From Rhodococcus sp. OK519 (lineage in GTDB: Bacteria > Actinomycetota > Actinomycetes > Mycobacteriales > Mycobacteriaceae): DNA of 64,000 bases. Under the pieces are notes generated by a model. That model was given only the letters and a program-made list of their open reading frames with translations, searched no databases and was not told the origin of the DNA. The stretch is from the NCBI RefSeq assembly GCF_003051005.1, contig NZ_QAOW01000001.1, positions 744,001 through 808,000 on the forward strand, in the 5' to 3' direction. Below are positions 27,228-37,944 of this stretch, piece after piece. The first letter of the stretch is position 1, and each line of letters opens with the position of its first letter. Position numbers and translations under genes: made by a program.

Positions 27228-28571
27228 CTACGCCCCGTCGAGACTCTCGAGGCCGACGGCGTCGTCGGAGAATCCCGGCAGCCATCGCGTGAGGATCGCC
27301 ATGTACGGCGCACAGGCGTCGAGTTGGGCGCAGATACCGACCGATCCGAGGAGCACCCGGAAGATCATGAGGTACTCGGGCGGCAGGTTGAGGGCGCGGG
27401 CGGTCCGGAAGTGCGCGCCCGACAGGTCGGTCGCCGTCCCGGCGGCCTTCTGCAACCACGCGCGTGTGAAGTGGAACGACTCGGTGCGGATGGGGTCCGT
27501 GAACGGGCGCAGGTAGTCGGCGATCTCCTGATCGGTGACGGTCCGGCCGGGCAACACGAAACCGTTGGTGCGCAACAGTTCCGTCAGCTCGTCGAACCGT
27601 TCCTCGAGGCTGAGCCGGACCATGCGGCCGAGTACGGGGGGCAGCCCGTTCGGCATCGGGGCGGTGGCGCCGAAGTCGATGATCCCGAGGCGACCGTCGT
27701 CGTGCAGCATGAAGTTGCCCGGGTGCGGATCGCAGTGCAGCAATCCGACGCGGGCGGGTGAGACGAAGTGGAACTCGGCCAGCAGCGCACCGGCAGTGTT
27801 GCGCTGTTCCGTCGTGCCGCTCGAGATGATCGCCGACAGTGGGGTGGCCGACATCCATTCGGTGACGACGACCTTGGGGGCGCTCGCGACGACACGCGGC
27901 ACCACGAACCGGGTATCCCCGCTGAACACCTTCGCGAAGGCCCGCTGGTTGTCGGCCTCGATGCGGTAGTCGAGTTCTTCCTCGGTGCGGGCGCTGAGCT
28001 CGTCGAGCACCGGCTTGACGTCGGTGCCCGGCATCACCGAGGTGAAGAGTCCGGCGAACCGGGAGAGGGTCTTGAGGTCGGCCCGCAGCGCCTCGTCGGC
28101 GCCCGGGTACTGGACCTTGACGGCCACCTCGCGGCCGTCCGCCCACACCGCCCGATGCACCTGACCGATACTGGCCGACGCCGTCGGGGTGTCGTCGAAC
28201 TCGGTGAACCGGGTGCGCCACTTGGTGCCGAGTTGCTGATCGAGGACCCGATGGACCTGCTTCGCGGGCAGCGGGGGAGCCTCGGCCTGCAGTTTCGTGA
28301 GTGCCTCGCGGTACGGCTCGGCGAACTCCTCGGGGACCGCGGCCTCCATCACGCTGAGGGCCTGCCCGAGCTTCATCGCGCCGCCCTTGAGCTCGCCGAG
28401 CACGGTGAACAGCTGCTCCGCAGCCTTGGCTGCCAGCTGGGCGTCGATCTCGTCCCGATCGCCCCCGGCCAGCTTCCGCCCGAAGCCCATCGCCGCCCGG
28501 CCCGCGATGCCCAGCGGAATGCTCGCGAGCTTGGCGGTGCGGGCAGTGCTTCTGCGTGGGATGTCGGACAC
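27228..28571 (-). CDS. ABC1/UbiB-family atypical kinase
   Basis: This 447-residue protein has the UbiB signatures. These are KxGQ-like ELKGGAMKLGQALSV (about 75-90), the Ala-rich nucleotide loop SASIGQVHRA, VAVKVQYPG with the ATP lysine, and the late LLHCDPHPGNFMLHDDG and IIDFGA. ABC1 proteins are ATPases or kinases often tied to isoprenoid-quinone or lipid handling. It starts at GTG 28571, only 7 bases after the stop of the cyclodehydratase-like gene on the same strand, so the two form an operon. This pair matches Rv3197 and Rv3196. Substrate is unknown. Confidence 0.87.
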   Translation of the reverse strand: MSDIPRRSTARTAKLASIPLGIAGRAAMGFGRKLAGGDRDEIDAQLAAKAAEQLFTVLGELKGGAMKLGQALSVMEAAVPEEFAEPYREALTKLQAEAPPLPAKQVHRVLDQQLGTKWRTRFTEFDDTPTASASIGQVHRAVWADGREVAVKVQYPGADEALRADLKTLSRFAGLFTSVMPGTDVKPVLDELSARTEEELDYRIEADNQRAFAKVFSGDTRFVVPRVVASAPKVVVTEWMSATPLSAIISSGTTEQRNTAGALLAEFHFVSPARVGLLHCDPHPGNFMLHDDGRLGIIDFGATAPMPNGLPPVLGRMVRLSLEERFDELTELLRTNGFVLPGRTVTDQEIADYLRPFTDPIRTESFHFTRAWLQKAAGTATDLSGAHFRTARALNLPPEYLMIFRVLLGSVGICAQLDACAPYMAILTRWLPGFSDDAVGLESLDGA

Positions 28572-28578
28572 CAGACCA

Positions 28579-29472
28579 TCATGGCGGAAGATCCGGGGTT
28601 CCGTCCAAGAAGATTGCGGAACGTGAGCATCCACACCGCGGGTTGCGAGGCCATTCCCGGACGACGAATCGGTGGGCGCCGAGGTCGATCTCCAGCGTCG
28701 CGTCCAGGCTGGCCGGTGCGGGGAGCGCGGCCCGTGCCAGCACCATTTCCAGCTGTCCCAGCGCGACGGCGGCGGTGGCCAGCACCGTCGCGGGGCTGGC
28801 ATGGCCCACCCGGCCGAGCAGTTGCGCGGCCACGTGCGGCCACTCCTCGTCGGCGGCGGACCGCGTGAGATCCGCACACCGCAGACAGCTGGTGCTGCCC
28901 GGTAGGACCAGCGGGCCCACCACGCCGCGCCCGTCCCGCAGACGGACCGGCAGGTGCGGAATACGCGCCGCGACCAACGCGTCCACCAGGCGGGGATCGG
29001 CGACGAGGTCGTCGGTGAGGACGACGCACAGGCTGTTCCAGGTCGTCACGTCGGTGTCGGCGGTGAAGTGGGTGGATCGGGTGACCCGGGCCGGCCCCGC
29101 GACCAACGCGCTGGAGATCGCGTCGGCGAGAGGCCCCCGCCCATGGACCCGGATGGTCGGGACGTCGTCCGGGGGAGTCGGGGCGGGCCGGAGCACCCCG
29201 GCCTCCTCCAGTTCGCTCAGGATCGTCGAGATGTCCGCCGGTGCGATGCCGTGTTCGACCGCCCGCCACACGACGCCGGGCCGGGACGTCCGGCCGTCGA
29301 GGAGACCCAGAACGGAGACGAGCGCATGCGGATCCACCCTGGCGGGCGGGGTCAGGAGCATCGACGTCTCGGGATCCCACCCGATCTGGATGCGACCGCT
29401 GGGTCGGATCACGATGGGCAGCCTTGGGTCGAGGACGGGGCGTCGAAGTCGCGGCGCGGCAACCGGGGTCAT
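28579..29472 (-). CDS. ThiF/cyclodehydratase-like protein (Rv3196-type)
   Basis: This 297-residue protein resembles the E1-like partner of TOMM cyclodehydratases. Its N-terminal part (about 15-100) looks like a winged leader-binding (RRE-like) region, containing QIGWDPETSMLL and a DISTILSELEEAGVL helix. The C-terminal part holds a Cys-X2-Cys (TSCLRCADLTRS) and a second Cys-X-Cys (RCGC), a likely zinc tetrathiolate. No YcaO gene or precursor peptide is seen nearby. The only partner is the ABC1 kinase 7 bases downstream. A TOMM role is family analogy only; it may do something unrelated. Confidence 0.65.
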   Translation of the reverse strand: MTPVAAPRLRRPVLDPRLPIVIRPSGRIQIGWDPETSMLLTPPARVDPHALVSVLGLLDGRTSRPGVVWRAVEHGIAPADISTILSELEEAGVLRPAPTPPDDVPTIRVHGRGPLADAISSALVAGPARVTRSTHFTADTDVTTWNSLCVVLTDDLVADPRLVDALVAARIPHLPVRLRDGRGVVGPLVLPGSTSCLRCADLTRSAADEEWPHVAAQLLGRVGHASPATVLATAAVALGQLEMVLARAALPAPASLDATLEIDLGAHRFVVREWPRNPRCGCSRSAIFLDGTPDLPP

Positions 29473-29629
29473 GCGCCGACGATCCCATTCCGCACGCCGG
29501 CGCCCTGCCGGGAATTCGGGGTTGTCCACAGGCGGAAATGCTCGATGAGCTGGCCTTCTGGGTGCTGCGACGAAGTGGTTCGAAATCCGTGCGCGGCAGT
29601 GTCGCACCGGGCAGCTAGCGTGATGGCCC

Positions 29630-30232
29630 GTGACTGGGTCGGAGACGTCGAACAGCGGTGCGGGTCCCGAGGTGGAGATTCGCCGCAGCGCCCGGCGCCG
29701 GCGCACGGTGAGCGCGCGCCGCGAGGGCGACAAGGTCGTGGTGTTGATGCCGACCGGTCTGTCGAAGAAGGCGGAGGCCGACCTGGTCGCCGAGATGATC
29801 GAGAAACTCGAGCGAGCGGATCGCCGGGCCGCGAATCGCGCCGAACGCAGCGACGTCGAACTGGCCGAACGCGCCGCCCGGCTGTCCGCCCGGTGGCTCG
29901 GCGACGCGGCCAGGCCGGTGTCGGTGCGCTGGGTGCCGTCGATGCGGACGCGCTGGGCGTCGTGCACGCCCGTGGACGGCACCATCCGCGTCAGTGAACT
30001 GCTGCGGACGGTGCCGACCTACGTGCTCGACTACGTCCTGGTGCACGAACTCGTGCACCTGTACGTCGCGGGCGGCCACAACGGACGGTTCTGGAGCGAG
30101 GTCCGGCAGTATCCCCGCACCGAGCGGGCGATGGGCTACCTCGAGGCATACGCGGTGGTGACACGGCAGCCGGGTCTGCTCGACGGCGACGCGGACGACT
30201 GCGCCGCCACCGACGACAGCGTGTTCAGTTAG
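29630..30232 (+). CDS. YgjP-like zinc metallopeptidase
   Basis: This 200-residue protein carries the zincin motif HELVHLYVAGGHNGRFW, that is, HExxH followed by a downstream His, as in YgjP/M48-like metallopeptidases. RTRWASCTP, just before it, is the family-typical segment. No signal peptide or membrane helix is visible, so it is probably cytoplasmic. The GTG start is at 29630, divergent from the cyclodehydratase-like gene. The stop codon lies inside the first unit of a 17-bp tandem repeat. Target is unknown. Confidence 0.8.
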   Translation: MTGSETSNSGAGPEVEIRRSARRRRTVSARREGDKVVVLMPTGLSKKAEADLVAEMIEKLERADRRAANRAERSDVELAERAARLSARWLGDAARPVSVRWVPSMRTRWASCTPVDGTIRVSELLRTVPTYVLDYVLVHELVHLYVAGGHNGRFWSEVRQYPRTERAMGYLEAYAVVTRQPGLLDGDADDCAATDDSVFS

Positions 30233-30300
30233 GCAGCGTGTTCAGTTAGGCAGCGTGTTCAGTTAGGCAGCGTGTTCAGTTAGGCAGCGTGTTCAGTTAG
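30221..30300. repeat. 17-bp tandem repeat spanning a convergent gene junction
   Basis: Four full copies of GTGTTCAGTTAGGCAGC plus a 12-base partial copy fill the space between two convergent genes. The first copy supplies the TAG stop of the plus-strand metallopeptidase. The last supplies the TAA stop of the minus-strand gene. The copies are identical, so array length is probably variable between strains. Confidence 0.95.
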
Positions 30301-31730
30301 ACGTCGGACTCTCCGGAGCCGCCCTGCTCGCGGTTCTTCTCCTCGCGCTCACGTGCCTCGGTCTGCTCGAGTTGCGCGATCGGGTCGTGGAAGGTGCTCG
30401 CATCGCCGCCACCGAGGACCCGGTCGACGAAACCTGCCGGATTGTCCAGATCGGACGAGTCGGGCAGCAGGTCGGGGTGCGCCCACACGCCGTCACGGGC
30501 GTCCATTCCGGTGTCGGTGGTGAGTCGGCGCCACAGCTGCGCGGCCTCGCGGACCTTGCGCGGGCGCAGCTCGAGACCGACGAGCGTCGCGAAGGTCTGT
30601 TCGGCCGGTCCGCCGGTGGCGCGGCGACGGCGCAGGGTCTCGGTGAGCGCAGCGACACCGGGCAGGCGTTCGCCCAGCGCCTCGGCGACGACCGTCTCCA
30701 CCCAGCCTTCGACGAGCGCCAGCATCGTCTCGAGACGCTCGAGGGCCTGCTTCTGCTCGGGGGTGGTCTGCGGTTCGAACGCGCCCTGCTGAAGGATCTT
30801 CTCGAGCTGTGACGGATCGGTGAGCGCCGACGGGTCGAGTCCCTGCGCGGCCTCCTCGATCGCGGAAAAGTCCATCTTGATGCCGCGCGCGTAGTCCTCG
30901 ACGGTCGCGAGAAGTCGCTGACGCAGCCACGGAACGTGGTTGTACAGACGCTGGTACGCGGCCTCGCGGGCGGCGATGAAGACGAGCACCTCGCGGTGCG
31001 GCTGCTCGAGTCCTTCGCTGAACGCCTCGATCGCGGCGGGCAGCAGCGCTGCGGTGCCGGCGGGGGCGAGCGGCAGGCCGATGTCGGTGGAGGTGAGAAC
31101 TTCCTTCGACAGCTGGCCGAGCGCCTGACCGAGCTGCGAGCCGAAGGTGAGTCCGCCCATCTGGGTGAACATGCCGGCCATCGGCCCGATCATGTTGCGG
31201 GCTTCCTCGGGCAGACCCTGCACCCACATACCGGAAACCTGCTCGGCGACCGGGTCGCACAACCTCTTCCACGTGTCGAGGGTGCCGTCGAGCCAATCGT
31301 TCGCGGTCCACGCGAGCGTCCGGGTGGCGCCGGCGGGGAGCGTCGTCGCGCCGTCGAGCCACAGTTCCGCAAGGCGGGCGGCGTCGGTGACCGCGGATGC
31401 GGTGCCCTCACCGATCGGGGTGACGGAGCCGATCTGCTGCCGCGCCAGGTTCTTGGCGATCTCGTAGTTCACCGGACCCGTCTGGTCGCCCGTGCCCATC
31501 GCGTTGCCCATGCCACTGAGCATCTGCCCGAACTGGGTGAGCATCTGGCCGAGCGCGGCCGGGTCGAATCCGGCGCCGCCGGCTCCGCCCATGCCGAAGG
31601 CACTCGGGTCGAACCCGAAGGGCTGACCGGCCGAACCGCCCTGACCCCCGCCCTGCTCGCGGCCCGTCGAATCCTTCTTGCGGTCCGGGTCGTCGTCGGG
31701 GTTGGAGAAGCCAAAGGGCAGATCGCTCAT
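30297..31730 (-). CDS. DUF2342 / putative zinc-dependent metalloprotease family protein
   Basis: This 477-residue cytoplasmic protein begins with a Gly/Gln/Pro-rich low-complexity stretch (about 1-75). A helical DUF2342-like domain follows, with LGQLSKEVLTSTDIGLPL and HREVLVFIAAREAAYQRLY in the place where a zincin helix is sometimes annotated. A charged acidic tail ends the protein. No HExxH is visible, so the common name metalloprotease is not supported by this sequence. It corresponds to Rv3195 beside the PDZ protease. The stop is provided by a tandem repeat unit. It is divergent from the PDZ-S16 gene. Confidence 0.78.
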   Translation of the reverse strand: MSDLPFGFSNPDDDPDRKKDSTGREQGGGQGGSAGQPFGFDPSAFGMGGAGGAGFDPAALGQMLTQFGQMLSGMGNAMGTGDQTGPVNYEIAKNLARQQIGSVTPIGEGTASAVTDAARLAELWLDGATTLPAGATRTLAWTANDWLDGTLDTWKRLCDPVAEQVSGMWVQGLPEEARNMIGPMAGMFTQMGGLTFGSQLGQALGQLSKEVLTSTDIGLPLAPAGTAALLPAAIEAFSEGLEQPHREVLVFIAAREAAYQRLYNHVPWLRQRLLATVEDYARGIKMDFSAIEEAAQGLDPSALTDPSQLEKILQQGAFEPQTTPEQKQALERLETMLALVEGWVETVVAEALGERLPGVAALTETLRRRRATGGPAEQTFATLVGLELRPRKVREAAQLWRRLTTDTGMDARDGVWAHPDLLPDSSDLDNPAGFVDRVLGGGDASTFHDPIAQLEQTEAREREEKNREQGGSGESDV

Positions 31731-31829
31731 AGTTCAACGGTACAAGGCGGCGCGCCGCATGGCCCGTACGGAGATCACGCTCACGGCGAACAGACAGTGG
31801 GGCCGGGCCGTGCGCGGCGGCGGGCGCTC

Positions 31830-31835
31830 TATCCT
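31830..31835 (+). promoter_or_regulatory. -10 element of the PDZ-S16 gene, leaderless start
   Basis: TATCCT ends only 6 bases before the GTG at 31842, so transcription would start at or next to the start codon. No Shine-Dalgarno precedes the gene, in keeping with a leaderless mRNA. Confidence 0.6.
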
Positions 31836-31841
31836 GGCCAG

Positions 31842-32900
31842 GTGAACCGACGGATGGTGACTTTGCTGGCTACGTTGGCCCCGGTGTTGGTGCTAGGAGT
31901 CCTCGGAACGACGGTGAAGGTCCCGTTCGTCGCGCTCGGTCCCGGCCCGACGTTCAATACCCTCGGAGAGACCGACGTCGAGGAGAACGGCGAGGTCGTG
32001 CGCAAGCCGGTCGTCGAGATCGACGGCACCGCGGTCGATCCCACCGGCGGCAACCTCAACATGACGACCGTCGCGGTGCGCGACAAGCTGACGCTCTTCG
32101 ACGCGCTCGGTCTGTGGGTCAGCGGCCGACAGGGCCTGGTGCCGCGCGAAGACGTCTACCCGCCGCAGAAGTCGAAGGACGAGGTCAAGGAGGAGAACTC
32201 CGCGCAGTTCGCCAAGTCGGAGAACAGCGCCGAGCTCGCCGCGCTCGAGTACCTGAATCTGCCGGTGGTCGTCGAGATCGGCACCGTCGGCGACAACGGT
32301 CCGGCTGCGGGAGTGCTGCGGGAGGGCGATCGTCTGCTGCGGGTCGGTGCCATCCCCGTCGACAGCGTCGAGGGCCTGCAGGACGCGGTGGGCGCGGCCG
32401 GCGCCGGATCGACCGTCGACCTCACCTTCGTACGGGACGGGGTGCAGACCACCGCGCCGGTGACCCTGGGTTCGCGCCCGCAGGCCGAAGGGGACGACGC
32501 GAAGCAGGGCTACCTGGGTGTCGGCGCCCGCGCGGTGCCCGACGTGCCGTTCACGATCGAGTTCAATCTCGCCGACATCGGCGGGCCGTCGGCAGGCCTC
32601 ATGTTCAGCCTCGCCCTCGTCGACAAGCTGAGTGCGGGTGAACTCAACGGTGGCAGGTTCATCGCGGGCACCGGCACGATCGACCCCGACGGTGACGTGG
32701 GGCCGATCGGCGGTATTCCGTACAAGATGATCGCAGCCAAGGAAGCGGGCGCTACCACGTTCCTGGTGCCCGCCAAGAACTGCGACGAGGCCGTCGCGAC
32801 GAAGCCCGACGGGCTCGACCTGGTCAAGGTGGAGACGTTGGACGGCGCGATCGAGGCCCTCGAAGCGATCAACGAGGGCAGGCCCGCGCCGGCCTGCTGA
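31842..32900 (+). CDS. Membrane-anchored PDZ and Lon-type S16 protease
   Basis: This 352-residue protein has an N-terminal membrane anchor (about 5-28), a PDZ-like domain (about 140-215, VGDNGPAAGVLREGDRLLRV), and a C-terminal Lon-like S16 protease domain. The catalytic Ser is in GGPSAGLMFSL and the catalytic Lys in PYKMIAAKEAGA. It faces the outside and probably cleaves an envelope substrate. It corresponds to Rv3194c. The gene seems leaderless from GTG 31842. It ends 12 bases before a convergent gene and precedes the UPF0182 gene by about 0.8 kb. Confidence 0.9.
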   Translation: MNRRMVTLLATLAPVLVLGVLGTTVKVPFVALGPGPTFNTLGETDVEENGEVVRKPVVEIDGTAVDPTGGNLNMTTVAVRDKLTLFDALGLWVSGRQGLVPREDVYPPQKSKDEVKEENSAQFAKSENSAELAALEYLNLPVVVEIGTVGDNGPAAGVLREGDRLLRVGAIPVDSVEGLQDAVGAAGAGSTVDLTFVRDGVQTTAPVTLGSRPQAEGDDAKQGYLGVGARAVPDVPFTIEFNLADIGGPSAGLMFSLALVDKLSAGELNGGRFIAGTGTIDPDGDVGPIGGIPYKMIAAKEAGATTFLVPAKNCDEAVATKPDGLDLVKVETLDGAIEALEAINEGRPAPAC

Positions 32901-32912
32901 CGATCGGGGCGG

Positions 32913-33491
32913 TCAGTCTTCCTCGGCGTCGAGGGTCGAGTACAGCGCGGAGACGATGCCGGGTGCCAGGTTGTCGTACGTGCGCAACTCGATCCCGGCG
33001 AACGGGTCGTCGTCCTCCGTCGGACGCAGCTGCAACAGCGCGAGCGACGGACCGTCCCGCAGCACGGCCGCGATGAGACGGGCTTCCCGCCGATCCGGGT
33101 GCGATTCAGCGGCGGTGCGGGCGGCATCGCGCTCCGCGTGCCGATCGGTGAGCGTCGGGGCGACGGCGTCGTCGAACTCGGATTCGGCATCCGGCGGCAG
33201 CACGACGATCTCCTGTACGAGTGCGCAGCCGACCACCTCGGACGGCCACGTGGTCGTTGCCAGGAACTCGTCGAGCGCGGGGGAGCCGCCCTCGACGTCG
33301 TCGGGCAGCGCCTCCTGCTCGATCGGGGTCAGTTCGGCACCGTCGTCGAGCTGATCGAGGAGCGACGGCTCGGCCGCGGCGACCAGGGCCGTCGGGACGA
33401 TGGCGAAGACGGTGGGGGGCTGACCCCACCCTCCGGCGTCGACGAAGTCGATCACCTCGTGCACGCACCGGCTCAAAGATTCATTGGACAT
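32913..33491 (-). CDS. PPA1309-family conserved protein
   Basis: This 192-residue acidic cytoplasmic protein contains the actinobacterial family blocks FDAVDAGGWGQ-like (VIDFVDAGGWGQPPTVFAIV) and LPDDVEGGSPALDEFLATTTWP. It ends ELRTYDNLAPGIVSALYSTLD. No catalytic motif is evident and its role is unknown. The ATG at 33491 is preceded by GAGGAAA at a good distance. It lies between the PDZ protease and the UPF0182 gene, as in other actinobacteria. Confidence 0.75.
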   Translation of the reverse strand: MSNESLSRCVHEVIDFVDAGGWGQPPTVFAIVPTALVAAAEPSLLDQLDDGAELTPIEQEALPDDVEGGSPALDEFLATTTWPSEVVGCALVQEIVVLPPDAESEFDDAVAPTLTDRHAERDAARTAAESHPDRREARLIAAVLRDGPSLALLQLRPTEDDDPFAGIELRTYDNLAPGIVSALYSTLDAEED

Positions 33492-33719
33492 GCTCACATT
33501 TCCTCGCCTCCGCGAGAACCCGTCCCCCGGGAATACACCATCACTGTCGATCACATCCTTATCCTTGCATCATGGCCCGATGACACTGCGTTTCGGTCAC
33601 ATGGCGCAGTGCTGACGGGTAGTTACGTAGAGTGGGACGAAACGGTCACTCTCAGGTGACGCTGGACGGTGCATTGGCTGCGGCGCGAAGGCGTCGCCGG
33701 ATTGTTGGGAGAGTGGCAC

Positions 33720-36644
33720 GTGGGCATGAGGCCCCCCGCCGGTTTACCTTCGTTGTCGAAACGCACACGGGTGCTGCTGATCCTGGCGCTGGTCGCCGCA
33801 GCCCTGTTGCTGGTCGGACCGCGATTCATCGATATCTACACCGACTGGTTGTGGTTCGGTGAGGTCGATTTCCGCAGCGTCTTCAGCAAGGTGTTGCTGA
33901 CTCGGATCGCGCTGTTCCTCGTGGTCGGCCTCGTCGTGGGCGCGATCGTGTGGCTCGCGCTGCTGCTGGCCTATCGGTCGCGTCCGATGTTCCTGCCCTC
34001 GCCGGGCTCGAACGACCCGGTGGCGCGCTACCGCACCTCGGTGATGACGCGGCAGAAGCTGTTCGGCATCGGCATCCCCGTCGTGATCGGCCTGTTCGCG
34101 GGTCTCGCGGGCCAGGCCAGTTGGTCGACGGTGCAGTTGTTCCTCAACGGCAAGGACTTCGGGATCACGGACCCGCAGTTCGGCAAGGACATCGGGTTCT
34201 ACTCGTTCGACCTGCCGTTCTATCAGTTCGTCCTGAACTGGCTGTTCGTCGCGGTGGTGATCGCGTTCTTCGCGAGCCTGATCACGCACTACATCTTCGG
34301 CGGGCTGCGACTCAGCGGCCGCCAGGGCGCGCTGACACGGTCGGCGCGCGTGCAACTCGCGGTGCTCGCCGGAACGTTCGTGCTCCTCAAGGCAATCTCG
34401 TACTGGTTCGACCGGTACGCGCTGCTGTCGAGTTCGCGCAAGGAGCCCACGTTCTCCGGCGCCGGATACACCGATATCAACGCGGTGCTGCCGGCGAAAC
34501 TGATCATGCTCGCGATCGCCGTCATCTGCGCCATCGCGTTCTTCGCGGCGATCTTCCTGCGTGATCTGCGGATCCCCGCGATGGCGGTTGCGCTGCTGGT
34601 GCTCTCCTCGGTCCTGGTCGGCGCGGTGTATCCGCTGGTTGTCGAACAGTTCTCGGTCAAGCCGAATGCGGCCGACAAGGAACGCACCTACATCGAGCGG
34701 AACATCACCGCGACTCGGCAGGCGTACGGGATCACCGATCAGACGGTCGAGTACGTCGACTATTCGGGCACATCGACCAAGCAGCCCAAGGATGTTCCGG
34801 CGGACGTCACGACCATCGCGAACACGCGACTGCTCGATCCGAACGTGCTCTCGCCGACCTTCACGGCGCAGCAGCAGCTCAAGAACTTCTACGCGTTCCC
34901 GAAGTCGCTCAACATCGATCGCTACGAGATGGACGGGACGCTCCGCGACTTCGTCGTCGCGGCACGTGAGCTGTCCCCGTCGAGCCTGCAGGGCAACCAG
35001 ACGGACTGGATCAACAAGCACACCGTGTACACGCACGGGAACGGCTTCGTCGCGGCGTACGCGAACCAGGTGACGGCGGTCAGTGGTGACACCCAGAACA
35101 ACACGGGTGGCTACCCGATCTACAGCGTCAGCGATCTCGAGACGAAGCCCGCGGATCCCGCGCTGGCGGTCGAGAACCCGCGTACCTACTACGGACCGGT
35201 GATCGCGTCGTCGGACGCCGATTACGCGATCGTCGGCGGCGATGAGGGCAGTGCTCCCCGCGAGTACGACACCGATACGCGCAAGTACACCTACACCGGT
35301 TCGGGTGGCGTCGGAATCGGGAACTGGTTCAACCGCTTGGCCTTCGCGGGCAAGTACACCGAGCGGAACATCCTGTTCTCCGGTGCCATCGGTTCGGATT
35401 CCAAGATCATCTACAACCGTGACCCCGCGGATCGGGTCAACAAGGTTGCACCGTGGCTGACCACGGACGGCACGGTGTACCCGGCGGTCGTGAACGGGCG
35501 TATGCAGTGGATCGTCGACGCCTACACCACGCTCGACAACTACCCGTACGCGCAGCGGTCGTCGCTCGACGGTCTGGTGCAGGACAGCACCAACCAGGCG
35601 AACGGCCGGATGCTGCCGAAGAAGGAAGTCTCGTACATCCGGAACTCGGTGAAGGCGACCGTCGATGCCTACGACGGCACCGTGACGCTGTACCAGGTGG
35701 ACGAGAAGGATCCGGTGCTCTCGGCGTGGATGGGTGTCTTCCCCGACACCGTCAAGCCCAAGTCCGAGGTGAGCGCGGATCTGCAGGCGCACTTCCGCTA
35801 CCCGGAAGATCTGTTCAAGGTGCAGCGCGAGATGCTCGCGAAGTACCACGTGGACGATCCGGGCGAGTTCTTCAGCAACAACGCGTTCTGGTCGGTTCCC
35901 AGCGACCCGACGGTCGAGACGGACAAGAACCAGCCGCCGTACTACGTGCTGGCCGGTAACCCGGAGACGGCGAAGCCGCAGTTCGTGTTGACGAGCCCGA
36001 TGGTCGGCTACGAGCGTGAGCTGTTGTCGGCGTACATCTCGGTGCAGGCGGATCCGGAGAACTACGGCAAGTTCCGGGTGTTGCAGTTGCCGACGAACAC
36101 CCAGACGCAGGGCCCGCAGCAGGCGCAGTCCGCGATGACGTCGGATCCGCGTGTGGCCAGCGAGCTGGCGCTGCTGCGGCAGTCGAACAAGGTGATCTTC
36201 GGAAACCTGTTGACCCTGCCGATCGCGGACGGCGGCATCCTGTACGTCGAACCGCTCTACACACAGCGGAACTCTGCGAACGCCTTCCCGCAGCTCGCCA
36301 GGGTGATGGTGAGTTTCACCGACACCTCGGGCATTCGAGTCGGTTATGCGCCGACGCTCGCGGAAGCCTTGGATCAGGTGTTCGGCTCGGGAACCGGCAG
36401 CTCGGCCACCCGACCCAGCGGCGAGCCGGCGTCCCCGCCGGCGACGGGCGGACAGACTCCGTCGCCCACGCCGGCTCCGCCGGCGGCCGGTCAGACACCG
36501 GACAAGGCGGCTGCGGTTGCGGAACTGGATGCGGCACTGGCGAATCTGCAGTCCGCACAGTCGGGCGGCGACTTCAAGGCCTACGGTGAGGCGCTCGAGC
36601 GACTCCAGAAGGCGGTGAGCGCTTACCAGTCGGCAGGCGGCTGA
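33720..36644 (+). CDS. UPF0182 large membrane protein
   Basis: This 974-residue protein has about seven N-terminal membrane helices (first [19 protein letters not shown]), with [14 protein letters not shown] after the first, a family hallmark. A large extracytoplasmic domain (about 325-890) contains [16 protein letters not shown] and [19 protein letters not shown] Pro/Ala-rich segment and a short coiled tail follow. GTG 33720 is chosen because GGGAGAG lies six bases upstream and the M. tuberculosis homologue Rv3193c begins the same way; ATG 33726 is the alternative. Function is unknown; an envelope role is likely. Confidence 0.9.
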   Translation: MGMRPPAGLPSLSKRTRVLLILALVAAALLLVGPRFIDIYTDWLWFGEVDFRSVFSKVLLTRIALFLVVGLVVGAIVWLALLLAYRSRPMFLPSPGSNDPVARYRTSVMTRQKLFGIGIPVVIGLFAGLAGQASWSTVQLFLNGKDFGITDPQFGKDIGFYSFDLPFYQFVLNWLFVAVVIAFFASLITHYIFGGLRLSGRQGALTRSARVQLAVLAGTFVLLKAISYWFDRYALLSSSRKEPTFSGAGYTDINAVLPAKLIMLAIAVICAIAFFAAIFLRDLRIPAMAVALLVLSSVLVGAVYPLVVEQFSVKPNAADKERTYIERNITATRQAYGITDQTVEYVDYSGTSTKQPKDVPADVTTIANTRLLDPNVLSPTFTAQQQLKNFYAFPKSLNIDRYEMDGTLRDFVVAARELSPSSLQGNQTDWINKHTVYTHGNGFVAAYANQVTAVSGDTQNNTGGYPIYSVSDLETKPADPALAVENPRTYYGPVIASSDADYAIVGGDEGSAPREYDTDTRKYTYTGSGGVGIGNWFNRLAFAGKYTERNILFSGAIGSDSKIIYNRDPADRVNKVAPWLTTDGTVYPAVVNGRMQWIVDAYTTLDNYPYAQRSSLDGLVQDSTNQANGRMLPKKEVSYIRNSVKATVDAYDGTVTLYQVDEKDPVLSAWMGVFPDTVKPKSEVSADLQAHFRYPEDLFKVQREMLAKYHVDDPGEFFSNNAFWSVPSDPTVETDKNQPPYYVLAGNPETAKPQFVLTSPMVGYERELLSAYISVQADPENYGKFRVLQLPTNTQTQGPQQAQSAMTSDPRVASELALLRQSNKVIFGNLLTLPIADGGILYVEPLYTQRNSANAFPQLARVMVSFTDTSGIRVGYAPTLAEALDQVFGSGTGSSATRPSGEPASPPATGGQTPSPTPAPPAAGQTPDKAAAVAELDAALANLQSAQSGGDFKAYGEALERLQKAVSAYQSAGG

Positions 36645-36661
36645 TCGGTAGTACACGAATG

Positions 36662-36697
36662 ACGGGACCCTCCATGCACAAGCATGGAGGGTCCCGT
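36662..36697. terminator. Bidirectional terminator, 16-bp perfect stem
   Basis: ACGGGACCCTCCATGC and its exact complement flank an ACAA loop between the convergent UPF0182 gene and rpf. Either strand can use it. Confidence 0.92.
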
Positions 36698-36729
36698 TGT
36701 CTGTCGGTGCTGTCGGTGCTGTCGGCGCG

Positions 36730-37705
<976 letters not shown>

Positions 37706-37735
37706 TTGCCATCCGTTCGGCGGCTCGTGTAACTT
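37706..37735 (+). promoter_or_regulatory. Promoter of initiator tRNA
   Basis: TTGCCA (37706-37711) and TAACTT (37730-37735) are separated by 18 bases. The predicted start lies a few bases before the mature tRNA 5' end at 37747. Confidence 0.6.
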
Positions 37736-37746
37736 CGTTCTTGCAA

Positions 37747-37823
37747 CGCGGGGTGGAGCAGCTCGGTAGCTCGCTGGGCTCATAACCCAGAGGTCGCAGG
37801 TTCAAATCCTGTCCCCGCTACCA
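37747..37823 (+). tRNA. Initiator tRNA-fMet (CAU)
   Basis: This 77-nt tRNA has an encoded CCA. The anticodon loop reads CTCATAA. The anticodon stem carries three consecutive G-C pairs (GGG/CCC next to the loop), and the first acceptor pair is a C-U mismatch. These two features distinguish initiator from elongator methionine tRNA. A strong terminator follows 4 bases after the CCA. Confidence 0.95.
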
Positions 37824-37826
37824 ACG

Positions 37827-37866
37827 AAGAACCCCCGTCCTGATCAGGACGGGGGTTCTTCTTTTT
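37827..37866 (+). terminator. Rho-independent terminator after tRNA-fMet
   Basis: AAGAACCCCCGTCCTGA pairs with its exact complement (17 bp, no loop spacer apart from the central bases). It is followed by CTTTTT. It is among the clearest intrinsic terminators in the window. Confidence 0.95.
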
Positions 37867-37944
37867 CTGCGTCGTCACGTGCTCATCGGGTGCGCCCCAG
37901 GTCGGGCGCGGCGCCGGGGAGTGCCTCGTAGTCCGGTGCGCCGG

